A stretch of 64,000 bases of DNA, from contig NZ_VOXD01000003.1 in the NCBI RefSeq assembly GCF_008014675.1, positions 1 through 64,000 of the forward strand, read 5' to 3'. The position numbers and the translations under genes are program-made. Under the pieces are notes generated by a model. That model did no database searches. It was given only the letters and a program-made list of their open reading frames with translations, and was not told the DNA's origin. Shown piece by piece: positions 47,180 to 55,502 of this stretch. Every line of letters begins with the position of its first letter. Positions within the stretch are counted from its first letter, which is position 1. Origin of the DNA: Neolewinella aurantiaca. Lineage in GTDB: Bacteria; Bacteroidota; Bacteroidia; Chitinophagales; Saprospiraceae.

Positions 47180-48547
47180 ATGATGAGGTTCTTTGAAACA
47201 CTAAAAAACATCTGGTCGATTGATGAGCTGCGTAAGCGCATTCTGTTTACGCTGTTATTGATCGCCATCTACCGTCTGGGGTCCTACATCGTACTTCCCG
47301 GTGCGGATGTGGATGCACTCACGGCGTCGCTCGACGCCCAGGGTGGTGGAAATGACCTCCTCGGGCTTATCAACCTGTTCACTGGTGGTGCATTTAACAA
47401 TGCCTCCATCATGGCCCTTGGTATCATGCCGTACATCACGGCGAGTATCATTGTCCAGCTGCTCGGTTTTGCCGTCCCTTACTTTCAACGCCTGCAAAGC
47501 AAAGAAGGTGAGGCCGGTCGTAAAAAGCTCAGCCAGATCACCCGCGCTCTTACCGTAGCTATTACCCTGGTTCAGGGTGCTGGTTACCTGACTTATATCA
47601 AGAGCAACGGAGGTATGTCGTCTCAGGTAGACGAATCTATCTTCTGGCTTTCCGGTATCATCATCCTCTCCACCGGTACCATCTTCGCGATGTGGCTGGG
47701 TGAGCGGATCACGGACCGGGGAATCGGTAACGGTGTATCCCTTCTGATTACAGTTGGTATCATCGTTGGTTTGCCAACTGCTTTCGGCTTCGAACTCGTT
47801 GACAAGTCTGACAGCCTTCTACTTTTCGCTCTCGAAATGTTCGGTTTCTTCTTCGTTACTATGCTTACCGTAATGATTGTTACGGGAGTCCGGAAGATTC
47901 CACTGCAGTTTGCTAAGCGTATGGTAGGCCGCGGTGACGCTGCTGCCCCAACAAGTACGGAGCGCGATTACATTCCACTGAAGGTTAACGCTTCTGGTGT
48001 AATGCCGATCATCTTCGCTCAGGCACTGATGATCCTGCCCGTAAGCCTTGCTGGCTTTGGTAGCAACGAGGCTCAGACCAGCTGGCTGGTTCAGCAATTC
48101 AACGACTTTACTTCTCCTCTCTACAATGTGATTTACTTCTGTATGGTGGTTATCTTCACTTATGTCTACACGGCATTGGTGGTAAACCCCGGACAGTACA
48201 CGGAGTACCTGCGTCGTCAGAACGCATTCATTCCTGGTGTTCGCGGTGGAGCAGAAACTGAAGAGTACATCGATGCAATCACCAGCCGGATTACTCTTCC
48301 AGGATCTATCATCCTCGGTCTGATCGCCATTCTGCCAGCCATCGTTGCTGCTCTTGGTGTCAACCAGCAGTTTGCTATCTTCTTCGGTGGTACTTCCCTG
48401 ATCATTATGGTAGGTGTTGTTCTCGACACTCTCCAGCAGATCGAAAGCTACCTGTTGATGCGCAAGTACGACGGACTGGTGAAAGAAGGTCGCCTTGAAG
48501 GCCGCGGTGGTAACAGCCGTATGCAGAGCCTCGGAGCTGACTTCTAA
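47180..48547 (+). CDS. secY: Protein translocase subunit SecY
   Basis: 455 aa, ten predicted transmembrane helices; the channel of the Sec translocon. Features include IYRLGSYIVLPGADVDAL, GIMPYITASIIVQLL, YLTYIKSNGG and GERITDRGIGNGVSLLI. A second ATG at 47183 is an equally possible start. It is the last gene of the cluster here, followed by a strong terminator. Confidence 0.97.
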   Translation: MMRFFETLKNIWSIDELRKRILFTLLLIAIYRLGSYIVLPGADVDALTASLDAQGGGNDLLGLINLFTGGAFNNASIMALGIMPYITASIIVQLLGFAVPYFQRLQSKEGEAGRKKLSQITRALTVAITLVQGAGYLTYIKSNGGMSSQVDESIFWLSGIIILSTGTIFAMWLGERITDRGIGNGVSLLITVGIIVGLPTAFGFELVDKSDSLLLFALEMFGFFFVTMLTVMIVTGVRKIPLQFAKRMVGRGDAAAPTSTERDYIPLKVNASGVMPIIFAQALMILPVSLAGFGSNEAQTSWLVQQFNDFTSPLYNVIYFCMVVIFTYVYTALVVNPGQYTEYLRRQNAFIPGVRGGAETEEYIDAITSRITLPGSIILGLIAILPAIVAALGVNQQFAIFFGGTSLIIMVGVVLDTLQQIESYLLMRKYDGLVKEGRLEGRGGNSRMQSLGADF

Positions 48548-48571
48548 ATCTGTTATACAGATTTGACTGTG

Positions 48572-48601
48572 GCGCCCCCTTCGGATTTCCGGAGGGGGCG
48601 C
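48572..48601 (+). terminator. Rho-independent terminator after secY
   Basis: A 13-bp GC-rich stem (GCGCCCCCTTCGG with CCGGAGGGGGCGC, one G-T) and ATTT loop, followed by TGTTGTTTGG. It ends the ribosomal transcript directly after secY. Confidence 0.75.
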
Positions 48602-48658
48602 TGTTGTTTGGGAGGTATACGCCCATCAGTATTGTGTACTCTAAGAAGATCATAGCAG

Positions 48659-50047
48659 ATGTTGAACAGAATTCTTGATGTTGTACGCCTTTCGCTTGAT
48701 GACAAGGGCTATGATTACACCGAAGGAGCTATCCGCCGGGGGATTATCCTGCTTGCGATCCCGATGATGCTGGAGATGGCCATGGAGTCTGTCTTTGCGC
48801 TGGTCGATACTTACTTCGTTGGCCAGATCGGAAATGGGGCGCTGACCACGATAGGCCTTACGGAGGTGATGATGACCCTGGTATACAGTGTTGCCATCGG
48901 TGTCAGCACCGCTCCAATGGCGATGGTTGCCCGCTTCGTTGGCGAAAAAAAGCCCGAAAAAGCAGGGTTGGTAGCAAGTCAGGCCATCCTGCTGGGTGTT
49001 ATTGTGAGTATACTGATTGCCCTGCCGGGATTCATTTATGCTGAAGAACTGCTGCAGCTCATGGGGGCTACGGATGAGGTCGTTGCTGAAGGAGTAGGCT
49101 ATACCCGGATCATGTTTGGAACCAATGTCGTGATCATGATGCTCTTCGTGATTAACGGGATATTCCGGGGGGCGGGAGAAGCCGCTAAAGCAATGCGTGT
49201 ACTGTGGCTGGCCAACGGTATCAATATCGTCCTTGATCCCATCTTTATTTTTGGGCTGGGTCCTATCCCCGCAATGGGAGTTGAAGGAGCAGCTGTGGCT
49301 ACTTCAATCGGTCGTGGTATTGGAGTAGCTTATCAGCTTTATCTACTGTCGGGGGATCGATCGGTGGTTAAAATAAAAGCCAGGGCCTGGCGTATTGATT
49401 GGGCGATGCAGTTGCGGATTATCAATATTGCAGCCAATGGGGCATTTCAGTACCTCATCGCTTCTGCGAGCTGGGTATTCCTGATGAGGATTGTGGCTGG
49501 TTTCGGAGAAGCAGCCGTAGCGGGTTATACGGTTGCTATCCGGCTGATCCTGTTCACGATGCTGCCAGCCTGGGGGCTGGCCAATGCTGCTGCGTCCTTC
49601 GTCGGGCAAAACCTTGGCGCCCGGAAACCGGACCGGGCGGAAAAGGGCGTGTGGCTTGCGCTAAAGATGACCGTTGTTTACTTCGGTGGACTGTCGCTGA
49701 TCTACTTCTTTTTAGCAGGGCCACTGGTACGTGGTTTTATCGAAGATGCCGATGCCATCGAATACGGCATCCGGACTCTACGCATTTTTGCGATTGGATA
49801 CGTTTTCTTTGGTTTGGGAATGATTCCTGTACAAGCGCTGAATGGGGCGGGGGACACCCGTACCCCGATGCTGATAAACTTCATCTGTTTCTGGCTGCTG
49901 GAAATTCCGCTGGGCTATTGGCTGGGATTGGAAATGGGCTACGAAGTCGAAGGTGTCGTCTGGGCAGTTGTGACGGCAGAGTTTATCCTGTCCGGCCTGG
50001 CCCTGTGGATGTTCAGGCGCGGAAAATGGAAACAGGCTGAAGTCTGA
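48659..50047 (+). CDS. MATE-family multidrug or metabolite efflux transporter
   Basis: 462 aa, 12 hydrophobic helices in two homologous halves. Family features: IPMMLEMAMESVFALVDTYFVGQIG at the start of half one and the matching AASFVGQNLGARKPDRAEKGVW in half two, plus GAGDTRTPMLINF. Exports cationic compounds using Na+ or H+ gradients; the substrate is unknown. It stands where map-infA-rpmJ would be expected after secY. Confidence 0.9.
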   Translation: MLNRILDVVRLSLDDKGYDYTEGAIRRGIILLAIPMMLEMAMESVFALVDTYFVGQIGNGALTTIGLTEVMMTLVYSVAIGVSTAPMAMVARFVGEKKPEKAGLVASQAILLGVIVSILIALPGFIYAEELLQLMGATDEVVAEGVGYTRIMFGTNVVIMMLFVINGIFRGAGEAAKAMRVLWLANGINIVLDPIFIFGLGPIPAMGVEGAAVATSIGRGIGVAYQLYLLSGDRSVVKIKARAWRIDWAMQLRIINIAANGAFQYLIASASWVFLMRIVAGFGEAAVAGYTVAIRLILFTMLPAWGLANAAASFVGQNLGARKPDRAEKGVWLALKMTVVYFGGLSLIYFFLAGPLVRGFIEDADAIEYGIRTLRIFAIGYVFFGLGMIPVQALNGAGDTRTPMLINFICFWLLEIPLGYWLGLEMGYEVEGVVWAVVTAEFILSGLALWMFRRGKWKQAEV

Positions 50048-50122
50048 TGTTTCGTGCCGGAAATTACTCGGCATTACAGTAGCAACGAAAGAGCGAAGCA
50101 GTGCTGGATTGCCTGGTAACGA

Positions 50123-50911
50123 CTAAGCCGCTGCCCGTTGCATCTTCCGGAGGACATCGACGTCTGCCGGAGGGGCGAAGAGGAGTTCCCCTTCGCGGTC
50201 ATCTACAATCTCGAGGCGAAGCTGCTTGGCGAGCTCTTTCGCGAGGTTGCCGAGCTGTTGGGAGTAAGGCAGGGAATTACCCATAGCGGCGTAATGATCG
50301 ATGATTCCGATCCTGATGAGGTCATGAGCATCGACGCGGGAGATGAGTTCGCGCAGGTCAGCTTTAGCGGCTACCTTTTCGTTCCGGAGGCGAAGTTGCT
50401 CCCGGAGGTCAGCCATGGTACAGCCTACGATTTGTTCGCGGCGGTAATGGTTCCAGTATTCAGCTGATCCGCGCTTGCGCGTGTAGTAGGCAAGGTGACG
50501 GCTCTCGGCTGCCTTCTGACAGGTGATTCGGGCGAGGGCTTTAACTTGTTCCAACAGTTCCAGGGTTTCGGTAACGGATAGTTGAACGTGCTCAGGGTAA
50601 ACGTCTTCTTCTTTACTGAGGCGGGTGGCTACAGATTGCTTCACCTTCGATTTTGAAGACAAAGCGATGAGCTTACCAAATTCCAGACAGAGATAGTATT
50701 CAGGGACGACGTTTCCCTTGCTGCGTGGGTCGCGGGCAAAGTCTTTCATGCCTTCGGGGCGCCGTATTCCGTCGGAGAACTGGTAGATGTCTTTCAACCA
50801 ATGGCGAACGTTGGTTTGGTAATGATTGTCGTTCAGCCCCAGAGCACGGTGAAGCTCGGAAGCTTTTACGACGCGGGTACCTTTCTTTGAGATGTGGATG
50901 TTAAGATCCAT
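50123..50911 (-). CDS. Phage-antirepressor-like (AntA-type) protein of unknown role
   Basis: 262 aa. Residues ~10-105 resemble the AntA/AntB-type antirepressor N-domain: VVKASELHRALGLNDNHYQTNVRHWLKDIYQF, then EYYLCLEFGKLIALSSKSKVKQSVATRLSKEE. A helical middle and a C-terminal domain (ADLRELISRVDAHDLIRIGIIDHYAAMGNSLPYSQQ) follow with no recognised family. No phage genes surround it, so it may be a domesticated regulator. A good promoter precedes it. Confidence 0.65.
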   Translation of the reverse strand: MDLNIHISKKGTRVVKASELHRALGLNDNHYQTNVRHWLKDIYQFSDGIRRPEGMKDFARDPRSKGNVVPEYYLCLEFGKLIALSSKSKVKQSVATRLSKEEDVYPEHVQLSVTETLELLEQVKALARITCQKAAESRHLAYYTRKRGSAEYWNHYRREQIVGCTMADLREQLRLRNEKVAAKADLRELISRVDAHDLIRIGIIDHYAAMGNSLPYSQQLGNLAKELAKQLRLEIVDDREGELLFAPPADVDVLRKMQRAAA

Positions 50912-50936
50912 TGTTTGAAACTTGCTGTTGTTACTA

Positions 50937-50968
50937 CAAAACTAGGGTGTTGTGTGGTTTGTTGCAAA
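50937..50968 (-). promoter_or_regulatory. Promoter of the antirepressor-like gene
   Basis: On the minus strand a -33 TTTG (complement at 50965-50968) and a -7 TAGTTTTG (complement at 50937-50944) are separated by 20 bases, the best two-box match in the window. The start codon is about 26 bases downstream. Confidence 0.65.
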
Positions 50969-51095
50969 TTTCAAACAAATTATTTTTCACTTTTATGTGA
51001 TTATTTTATTTTTTACAGCAAGTTGTGTGTTTTTATTCGCAATTTGATTGCAGATGGAGCTTGGGAGTGTTTGTTCTTTGCTCAATTCAACATTT

Positions 51096-51115
51096 TTTGC
51101 ACCTGCGTTTGCGCC
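51096..51115 (+). repeat. Dispersed 20-bp motif, copy M
   Basis: TTTGCACCTGCGTTTGCGCC immediately after the stop codon of the McrB-N-like gene and before the antirepressor promoter region. It points into a minus-strand gene, so it does not fit a promoter role here. Confidence 0.65.
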
Positions 51116-51118
51116 GCC

Positions 51119-51814
51119 TTACTTGCCTTCTTCCCCGGCTGCGATCATTTTGAACCACCACCAGACCAAGAGGGCGCTTTCTCCTTTATAATCCTGTTCG
51201 CGGAGTGCTTCGTTATAGGCGGCCATCACGGCTTCGTCGGAGGTGAGGAAGTGACGGAGTGTTTTCAACAATTTGGTGTACCGGGGGAAGTCGGCTGCCG
51301 GCGGCACTTCTTTGGCTCCGAGGCGGGCACAAACCAACATGAAATCAGAAGTAGAGTAGGGGGCGTAGACTTCAGGGTACTGGCCCATCAGGTAGAGCGA
51401 GACCATATTATAGTCATCGTCGTGGTTATGGCTGGGCGTCCGGTCTTTGGGGTGCTGGTCGCGAAAGCGGTTGAAGAGTTCGTTGACGTAAAAGACGAAG
51501 CGCTGGATTCGGCCTTCGAGCTGACGGTCTTCGCTGAAGAGGTCGCGAAAGGCGTCCCGGACAAAGTCGGGCTCCCAGCGCATGATTGCCAGCATTGCGC
51601 GTTTCGGGTCGTAGCCGCCGCGCCGGTAGTGCCGGCGATTGGTTTTCGAGTCGAGCGCATTATCATAGGCTTCGGCGAGATCTTTAGCTTCTACGTTGAA
51701 GTGATCTTGCCAGTTCTGTTGGGTTTCCCAGAGGGGCAAAAATGCCTGGGCTTCTTCGGTCTTCAGCCACTCCGGAAAGGCAGCGAGATAGGCTTTTATT
51801 TTGGGTACCTGCAT
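51119..51814 (-). CDS. Orphan protein resembling the N-terminal domain of McrB-type restriction GTPases
   Basis: 231 aa from ATG 51814 (MQVPKIKAYLAAFPEWLK). Conserved-looking blocks are NWQDHFNVEAKDLAEAYDNAL, GGYDPKRAMLAIMRWEPDFVRDAFRDLF, RIQRFVFYVNELFNRF, HNHDDDYNMVSLYLMGQYPEVYAPY and FPRYTKLLKTLRHFL. From memory these match a domain found in front of the AAA+ motor in Bacteroidota McrB-like proteins, but here no Walker motifs and no McrC follow. No enzymatic motif is visible. The near-consensus box CATCTTTG lies 8 bases before the ATG. Confidence 0.55.
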   Translation of the reverse strand: MQVPKIKAYLAAFPEWLKTEEAQAFLPLWETQQNWQDHFNVEAKDLAEAYDNALDSKTNRRHYRRGGYDPKRAMLAIMRWEPDFVRDAFRDLFSEDRQLEGRIQRFVFYVNELFNRFRDQHPKDRTPSHNHDDDYNMVSLYLMGQYPEVYAPYSTSDFMLVCARLGAKEVPPAADFPRYTKLLKTLRHFLTSDEAVMAAYNEALREQDYKGESALLVWWWFKMIAAGEEGK

Positions 51815-51862
51815 AATGGGGCAAAGATGGGTAAAATAGAATGAGCCAAACAAAATTATTGC

Positions 51863-52234
51863 TCAGCGGGCGATTCTCTCAATTTTGGCGCCATGGCCTG
51901 TTCTTTCCAGATAGTTTTTCAGGCTGTCTAAGCCAGCGGGTCCGGCAAGCGCATCGTCGTAGATGAACAGGTCTACGCCCGGCTGTAACAACCAGGGGAG
52001 ACGGGCGCTGAGAGCGGCCGCGTTTTCTTCGGGGTAGCCGCTAACCAGAACGCGATAACCAGCGGAGGATATACTGTCGGTATAGCGGAGCAGTTTGCCT
52101 GGTTTCCAGTCGGAAGAGTCGGTCAGGATAACCAGATTGCGGGGGATTTTCCTTTGTGGCGCGGGCTCATTTGGCGCGCACGCAGGTGCCAGGAAGGGTA
52201 GGAGGAGCAACGATAAAAGGCGTAGTCTTTTCAT
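51863..52234 (-). CDS. Small lipoprotein
   Basis: 123 aa. A lipoprotein signal peptide MKRLRLLSLLLLPFLAPAC with the lipobox LAPAC is followed by a small alpha/beta-looking domain (NLVILTDSSDWKPGKLLRYTDSI ... GVDLFIYDDALAGPAGLD). Its ATG overlaps the queG stop as ATGA, so the two are co-translated. The lipobox region is encoded by a copy of the dispersed 20-bp motif. The function is unknown. Confidence 0.72.
   Translation of the reverse strand: MKRLRLLSLLLLPFLAPACAPNEPAPQRKIPRNLVILTDSSDWKPGKLLRYTDSISSAGYRVLVSGYPEENAAALSARLPWLLQPGVDLFIYDDALAGPAGLDSLKNYLERTGHGAKIERIAR
52173..52192 (-). repeat. Dispersed motif encoding a lipobox, copy F
   Basis: The minus strand reads CTGGCACCTGCGTGCGCGCC and encodes LAPACAP, including the lipidated Cys of the lipoprotein. 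Confidence 0.55.
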
Positions 52235-53166
52235 AGGTCAAGGAAATCGATGTTGCGCCGCAGGCCAACGTACTTGGTGCGTTTCACGGCTGACTTTTGA
52301 AAGACCCTCCGGAATACTTCCTCGGTCATCTCCGTCATTTCGCGCTGGTTCATGGCGGGCAGATCGGGGTGTGCGTTGAAGGCGGGTTCGTGGTGAGGTT
52401 TGCTGAAGCGGTTCCAGGGGCAGACTTCCTGGCAGATGTCGCAACCGAAAGCCCAGCCTTCCATCCGCCCGGCAAACTCTTCTGGGATGGCCTCGCGCAG
52501 CTCGATGGTGAGGTAGCTGATACACTTCGAGCCATCGACAAGGTAGCCCTGTGGAGAGATGGCCTCGGTCGGGCAGGCATCGATGCAGGCTGTACAAGAG
52601 CCACAATAATCCTTAATCTGGGTATCCGGCGTAAGGTCAAGGTCTGAAATGATTTCTGCGAGGAAGAAGTAGGACCCGGCTTTCGGGTTGATGAGCAGGG
52701 TGTTTTTGCCCGTCCAGCCTACTCCTGCGCGTTTGGCCCAGTCGCGCTCCATCACCGGAGCTGAATCTACAAACACCCGCCCGTCGATCGGGGCCCCTAC
52801 GAGTAACTCAAGTTCGGCAACGAGGTCCTTAAGCTTATGGCGGATCACCTTGTGGTAGTCTTGCCCGTAGGCGTAGCGGCTGATCTTAGGTGCTTCCTGG
52901 CTGGGCGTATCGTCTTCGGGGAAGTAATTGTAGAGTAATGAAACTACGCTCTTTGCTCCGGGAACGAGCTTGGTGGGGTCTACCCGTTTTTCGAAGTGGT
53001 TCTCCATCCAGCGCATAGTGCCGTGGTTACCCTGGTTGAGCCATTCTTCCAGCTTGCGGGCTTCTTCGTCCATCCGTTCCGCTTTGGCGATACCAACGAA
53101 GGAGAAGCCGGCCCTGAGGGCGCGGGCTTTTACTTCTTCGGAGAGGGTCACTTTTGCGTTCAACAT
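52231..53166 (-). CDS. queG: Epoxyqueuosine reductase QueG
   Basis: 311 aa; a cobalamin- and iron-sulfur-dependent enzyme that reduces epoxyqueuosine to queuosine in tRNA. Two 4Fe-4S motifs are intact: CGSCTACIDACP and CDICQEVCPWN. RVFVDSAPVMERDWAKRAGVGWTGKNTLLI is the diagnostic substrate and cobalamin region, and YAYGQDYHKVI is also conserved. The HEAT-like C-terminal domain of longer QueG proteins is absent. First gene of a two-gene unit with the lipoprotein. Confidence 0.93.
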   Translation of the reverse strand: MLNAKVTLSEEVKARALRAGFSFVGIAKAERMDEEARKLEEWLNQGNHGTMRWMENHFEKRVDPTKLVPGAKSVVSLLYNYFPEDDTPSQEAPKISRYAYGQDYHKVIRHKLKDLVAELELLVGAPIDGRVFVDSAPVMERDWAKRAGVGWTGKNTLLINPKAGSYFFLAEIISDLDLTPDTQIKDYCGSCTACIDACPTEAISPQGYLVDGSKCISYLTIELREAIPEEFAGRMEGWAFGCDICQEVCPWNRFSKPHHEPAFNAHPDLPAMNQREMTEMTEEVFRRVFQKSAVKRTKYVGLRRNIDFLDL

Positions 53167-53305
53167 TGGAAGTAATCTATTCTTTTTAGTCTAAATTCAT
53201 TGCCGTGGCTGGAGGCCGTAACAATACGCATTTATCCCCAAAGCAAACGGACGAAGCAAAGCCAAAGCTGCTTACTGCAGCAACTCTCAACTCCAGAAGG
53301 TAAGC

Positions 53306-53466
53306 AAGCGAAGCGCCGCGAACGGTACTTGCGGTAGCGACTCCGGACTCCCGACTCCAAATCTCCCGACTCAAGAAGCGAAGCGCCGCGAACGGTACTT
53401 GCGGTAGCGACTCCGGACTCCCGACTCCCGACTCTAGACTCCGAACTCCCGACTCCAAATCTCCCG
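53306..53466. repeat. Direct repeats with ACTCCCG-type units
   Basis: A 53-base segment (starting AAGCGAAGCGCCGCGAACGG) occurs twice at 53306-53358 and 53376-53428, offset by 70 bases, each followed by degenerate ACTCCCGACTCC units up to 53466. It fills most of the gap 53167-53467. The unit matches the heptamer tract at 56023-56103. No gene was seen. Confidence 0.75.
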
Positions 53467-53467
53467 A

Positions 53468-54703
53468 CTAGTTAAAGAGCCCTTCCACCAGCCAATCGGC
53501 AATCAGCTGCCGGTTGCTGGGTTCTACTATCCGAACCTGGTCTGAGGAATTGGTGATGTTACCGAGTTCGATGAAAACGCCGCTGCACATAGCTTCCCGC
53601 AAAACGTGCAGGTCGCGGGTCCCGACGGTGCCGGCGTAACCGCGGCCCTTCCGTACCTGGTCGTATTTTTTGCGGACTACGGCCTGCATCTTCTCCGCCT
53701 GGCGGGCACCTACGAGGTCAGTATCATGATGGTAGAAGAAGAGGTCGATTTTTTTGTTCTTTGCCCGGCTGTCTACGTGGATGGAGATCATCGTCTGATC
53801 GGTAATACCCTTGGCGAGGTGCTCTTCGTAGAGCGTATTGATGATATTGGTGCGTTGCTGGAGGCGGGCTTTTTGCTGATAGGGGATCGCCTGGCCGCCC
53901 CAAACGGTTTCGTCCTTGTCTCCCTTCAGGTACCTCTCGTCGCGGATGCCATCGGTGTCACGGACGATCATATAGGGTGTTCCTCCGTGAGCGAGGATGT
54001 TGCGGGTCATCCGTAGGGCGACGTCGTAGGCGTATTCGTCTTCGTGCAGGTGGTGTCCGGCGCGTTTACCGATGGTTCCGGGGTCGGGGCCTCCGTGGCC
54101 GGAAACGATGTAGAAGATTCGTCCGGCGAGTTTGTTGTCGATTTTGGGTACGTAAGCGTACTTCTCTCCGAAGATATCGAAAGTCCGGAACGCGGAGGTG
54201 GTTACCTGTTCCAGTTCCTGCGGTTTGGCACCGGGTTTACCTCCGGTCTTGGCTATTTCGCCCTCATCCATGATTTCAGCGGGCGCTGCTTCCAGTTTTT
54301 CTTCGAAGCAGTTATCGATATGGAAGGGCAGGTAAAGGACTTTGTTTTCCCGGAAATCCTCGGGCCGCACTTCGGCGGCCAACAGGGCTTCGTTGTAGTG
54401 CTGAATAGCCAGGGCACGGGCGTAGTTGTCGTTTCCCGTAGAAGACCTGATACTCTTGCCGTCGAAGTTGAGGACCTCTATGGGCAGCTTGTACGTAGAG
54501 CCGATCATTAGAGCGGCGTTGTTCTTCAGCTTGTTTAGCCGGTAGAACTCGTTGAGGTTACAGGTGTAGTCGAGTAGCTGGTAACGGCGTAGAATAGCGT
54601 ATATCCCATCTCCTTTCTGAGCTGTAACCAGAAGTTGCTCAGACGACAAATCCGGACTGAGAGCAATCAGAAAAAGGAATAGAAAGAGTTTGTTGAGGGT
54701 CAT
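53468..54703 (-). CDS. N-acetylmuramoyl-L-alanine amidase (Amidase_3) with LysM-like N-domain
   Basis: 411 aa from ATG 54703 (MTLNKLFLFLFLIALSPDLSSEQ signal peptide); the longer frame to 54787 is rejected. A divergent LysM-like segment (VTAQKGDGIYAILRRYQLL) is followed by a linker and the zinc amidase domain. Zn ligands are the His of SGHGGPDPGTIG, the Glu of LHEDEYAYDVALRM and the His of ISIHVDS; the catalytic Glu is in FIELGNITN. Cleaves the amide between MurNAc and the stem peptide in the periplasm. Confidence 0.87.
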   Translation of the reverse strand: MTLNKLFLFLFLIALSPDLSSEQLLVTAQKGDGIYAILRRYQLLDYTCNLNEFYRLNKLKNNAALMIGSTYKLPIEVLNFDGKSIRSSTGNDNYARALAIQHYNEALLAAEVRPEDFRENKVLYLPFHIDNCFEEKLEAAPAEIMDEGEIAKTGGKPGAKPQELEQVTTSAFRTFDIFGEKYAYVPKIDNKLAGRIFYIVSGHGGPDPGTIGKRAGHHLHEDEYAYDVALRMTRNILAHGGTPYMIVRDTDGIRDERYLKGDKDETVWGGQAIPYQQKARLQQRTNIINTLYEEHLAKGITDQTMISIHVDSRAKNKKIDLFFYHHDTDLVGARQAEKMQAVVRKKYDQVRKGRGYAGTVGTRDLHVLREAMCSGVFIELGNITNSSDQVRIVEPSNRQLIADWLVEGLFN

Positions 54704-54761
54704 ATTGAGGGGAAGGAAAGACTTTAGCGGCTGCAAGATAAGTAAAGGTCCCGGCGGGCAG

Positions 54762-54769
54762 TATCTTTG
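54762..54769 (+). promoter_or_regulatory. Promoter box immediately before ccmB
   Basis: TATCTTTG ends only 8 bases before the ccmB ATG. If transcription starts about 7 bases after the box, as in other Bacteroidota, the mRNA would be leaderless or nearly so. Confidence 0.55.
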
Positions 54770-54777
54770 CCCGGCAA

Positions 54778-55437
54778 ATGTCGACACTTCAACAAATACT
54801 ACACCTCCTGAGTTGGGAGCTTAAAACCGAATGGCGGAACCGCTACGCCCTCGGATCGGTCTTATTGTATGTGGTTGCGACAACGGTCGTTATCTATTTT
54901 GCGGTGCAAAATTTTAGCGCCATGACATTTAACGCCCTCTACTGGGTCGTATTGTTTTTTGGAGCAACGGTAGCTGGTGGCCGCAGCTTTCTGCGGGAAG
55001 GCGGTCGGCGGCACTACTACTTTTATACGCTCGCTTCGGCGGAGGCACTGCTGGTTAGCAAATTCCTGTACAATACCCTGATCATCTGGTTAATAAGCCT
55101 GCTTACCTGGGGGCTGTTGGGATTTTTCTCGGGCCAGAGTTATGTCCTCGAACCCGGATACTTCCTGGCTGCTCTCCTCCTCGGCGGCCTCGGCCTCAGT
55201 TCGGTGCTCACCTTCGTTGCGGCGCTGGCTGCGCGCGCCGGTGGCAGCGGAACGCTGATGGCCGTACTCAGTTTTCCGCTCGTGATTCCACTGCTTTACC
55301 TCTTAGTCAATGCCGGCGGCTACGCCGTAGGGCTTACCTCCGGACAGGAAACCTCTTACCTCATGCTGGCCGGAGCCATCGATCTGCTTGGCCTGGCGGT
55401 AGGGTTGGTGCTGTTTCCTTTTGTTTGGAGGGATTAG
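54778..55437 (+). CDS. ccmB: Cytochrome c maturation haem exporter subunit CcmB
   Basis: 219 aa with six transmembrane helices. Start MSTLQQILHLLSWELKTEWRNRYALGSVLLYVVATTVVIYF, plus GGRSFLREGGRRHYYFYTLAS and the C-terminal YLMLAGAIDLLGLAVGLVLFPFVWRD, identify CcmB, the membrane part of the CcmABC ABC complex in system I. The expected ccmC partner does not follow; a repeat region and four-helix-bundle gene lie there instead. Confidence 0.9.
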   Translation: MSTLQQILHLLSWELKTEWRNRYALGSVLLYVVATTVVIYFAVQNFSAMTFNALYWVVLFFGATVAGGRSFLREGGRRHYYFYTLASAEALLVSKFLYNTLIIWLISLLTWGLLGFFSGQSYVLEPGYFLAALLLGGLGLSSVLTFVAALAARAGGSGTLMAVLSFPLVIPLLYLLVNAGGYAVGLTSGQETSYLMLAGAIDLLGLAVGLVLFPFVWRD

Positions 55438-55452
55438 GAGGGGGAGGGTTTT

Positions 55453-55472
55453 GAGTCGTGAGTCAGGAGTCG
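55453..55472. repeat. Degenerate GAGTCG repeat, left flank of the four-helix-bundle gene
   Basis: GAGTCGTGAGTCAGGAGTCG, in opposite orientation to the ACTCCCG tract on the other side of the gene (56023-56103), giving an inverted arrangement. Confidence 0.6.
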
Positions 55473-55502
55473 CTACCGCCGTGGCTTTTAAGCCCAGAGT
55501 CC

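Noticed and set aside
50894-51844. 316-codon + strand ORF
   Set aside because: Antisense to the McrB-N-like gene, with Cys/Phe/Val-rich translation typical of a shadow.
53306-53428. Possible CRISPR or gene duplication
   Set aside because: Only two copies of a 53-base unit, joined by degenerate heptamers with no spacer diversity.
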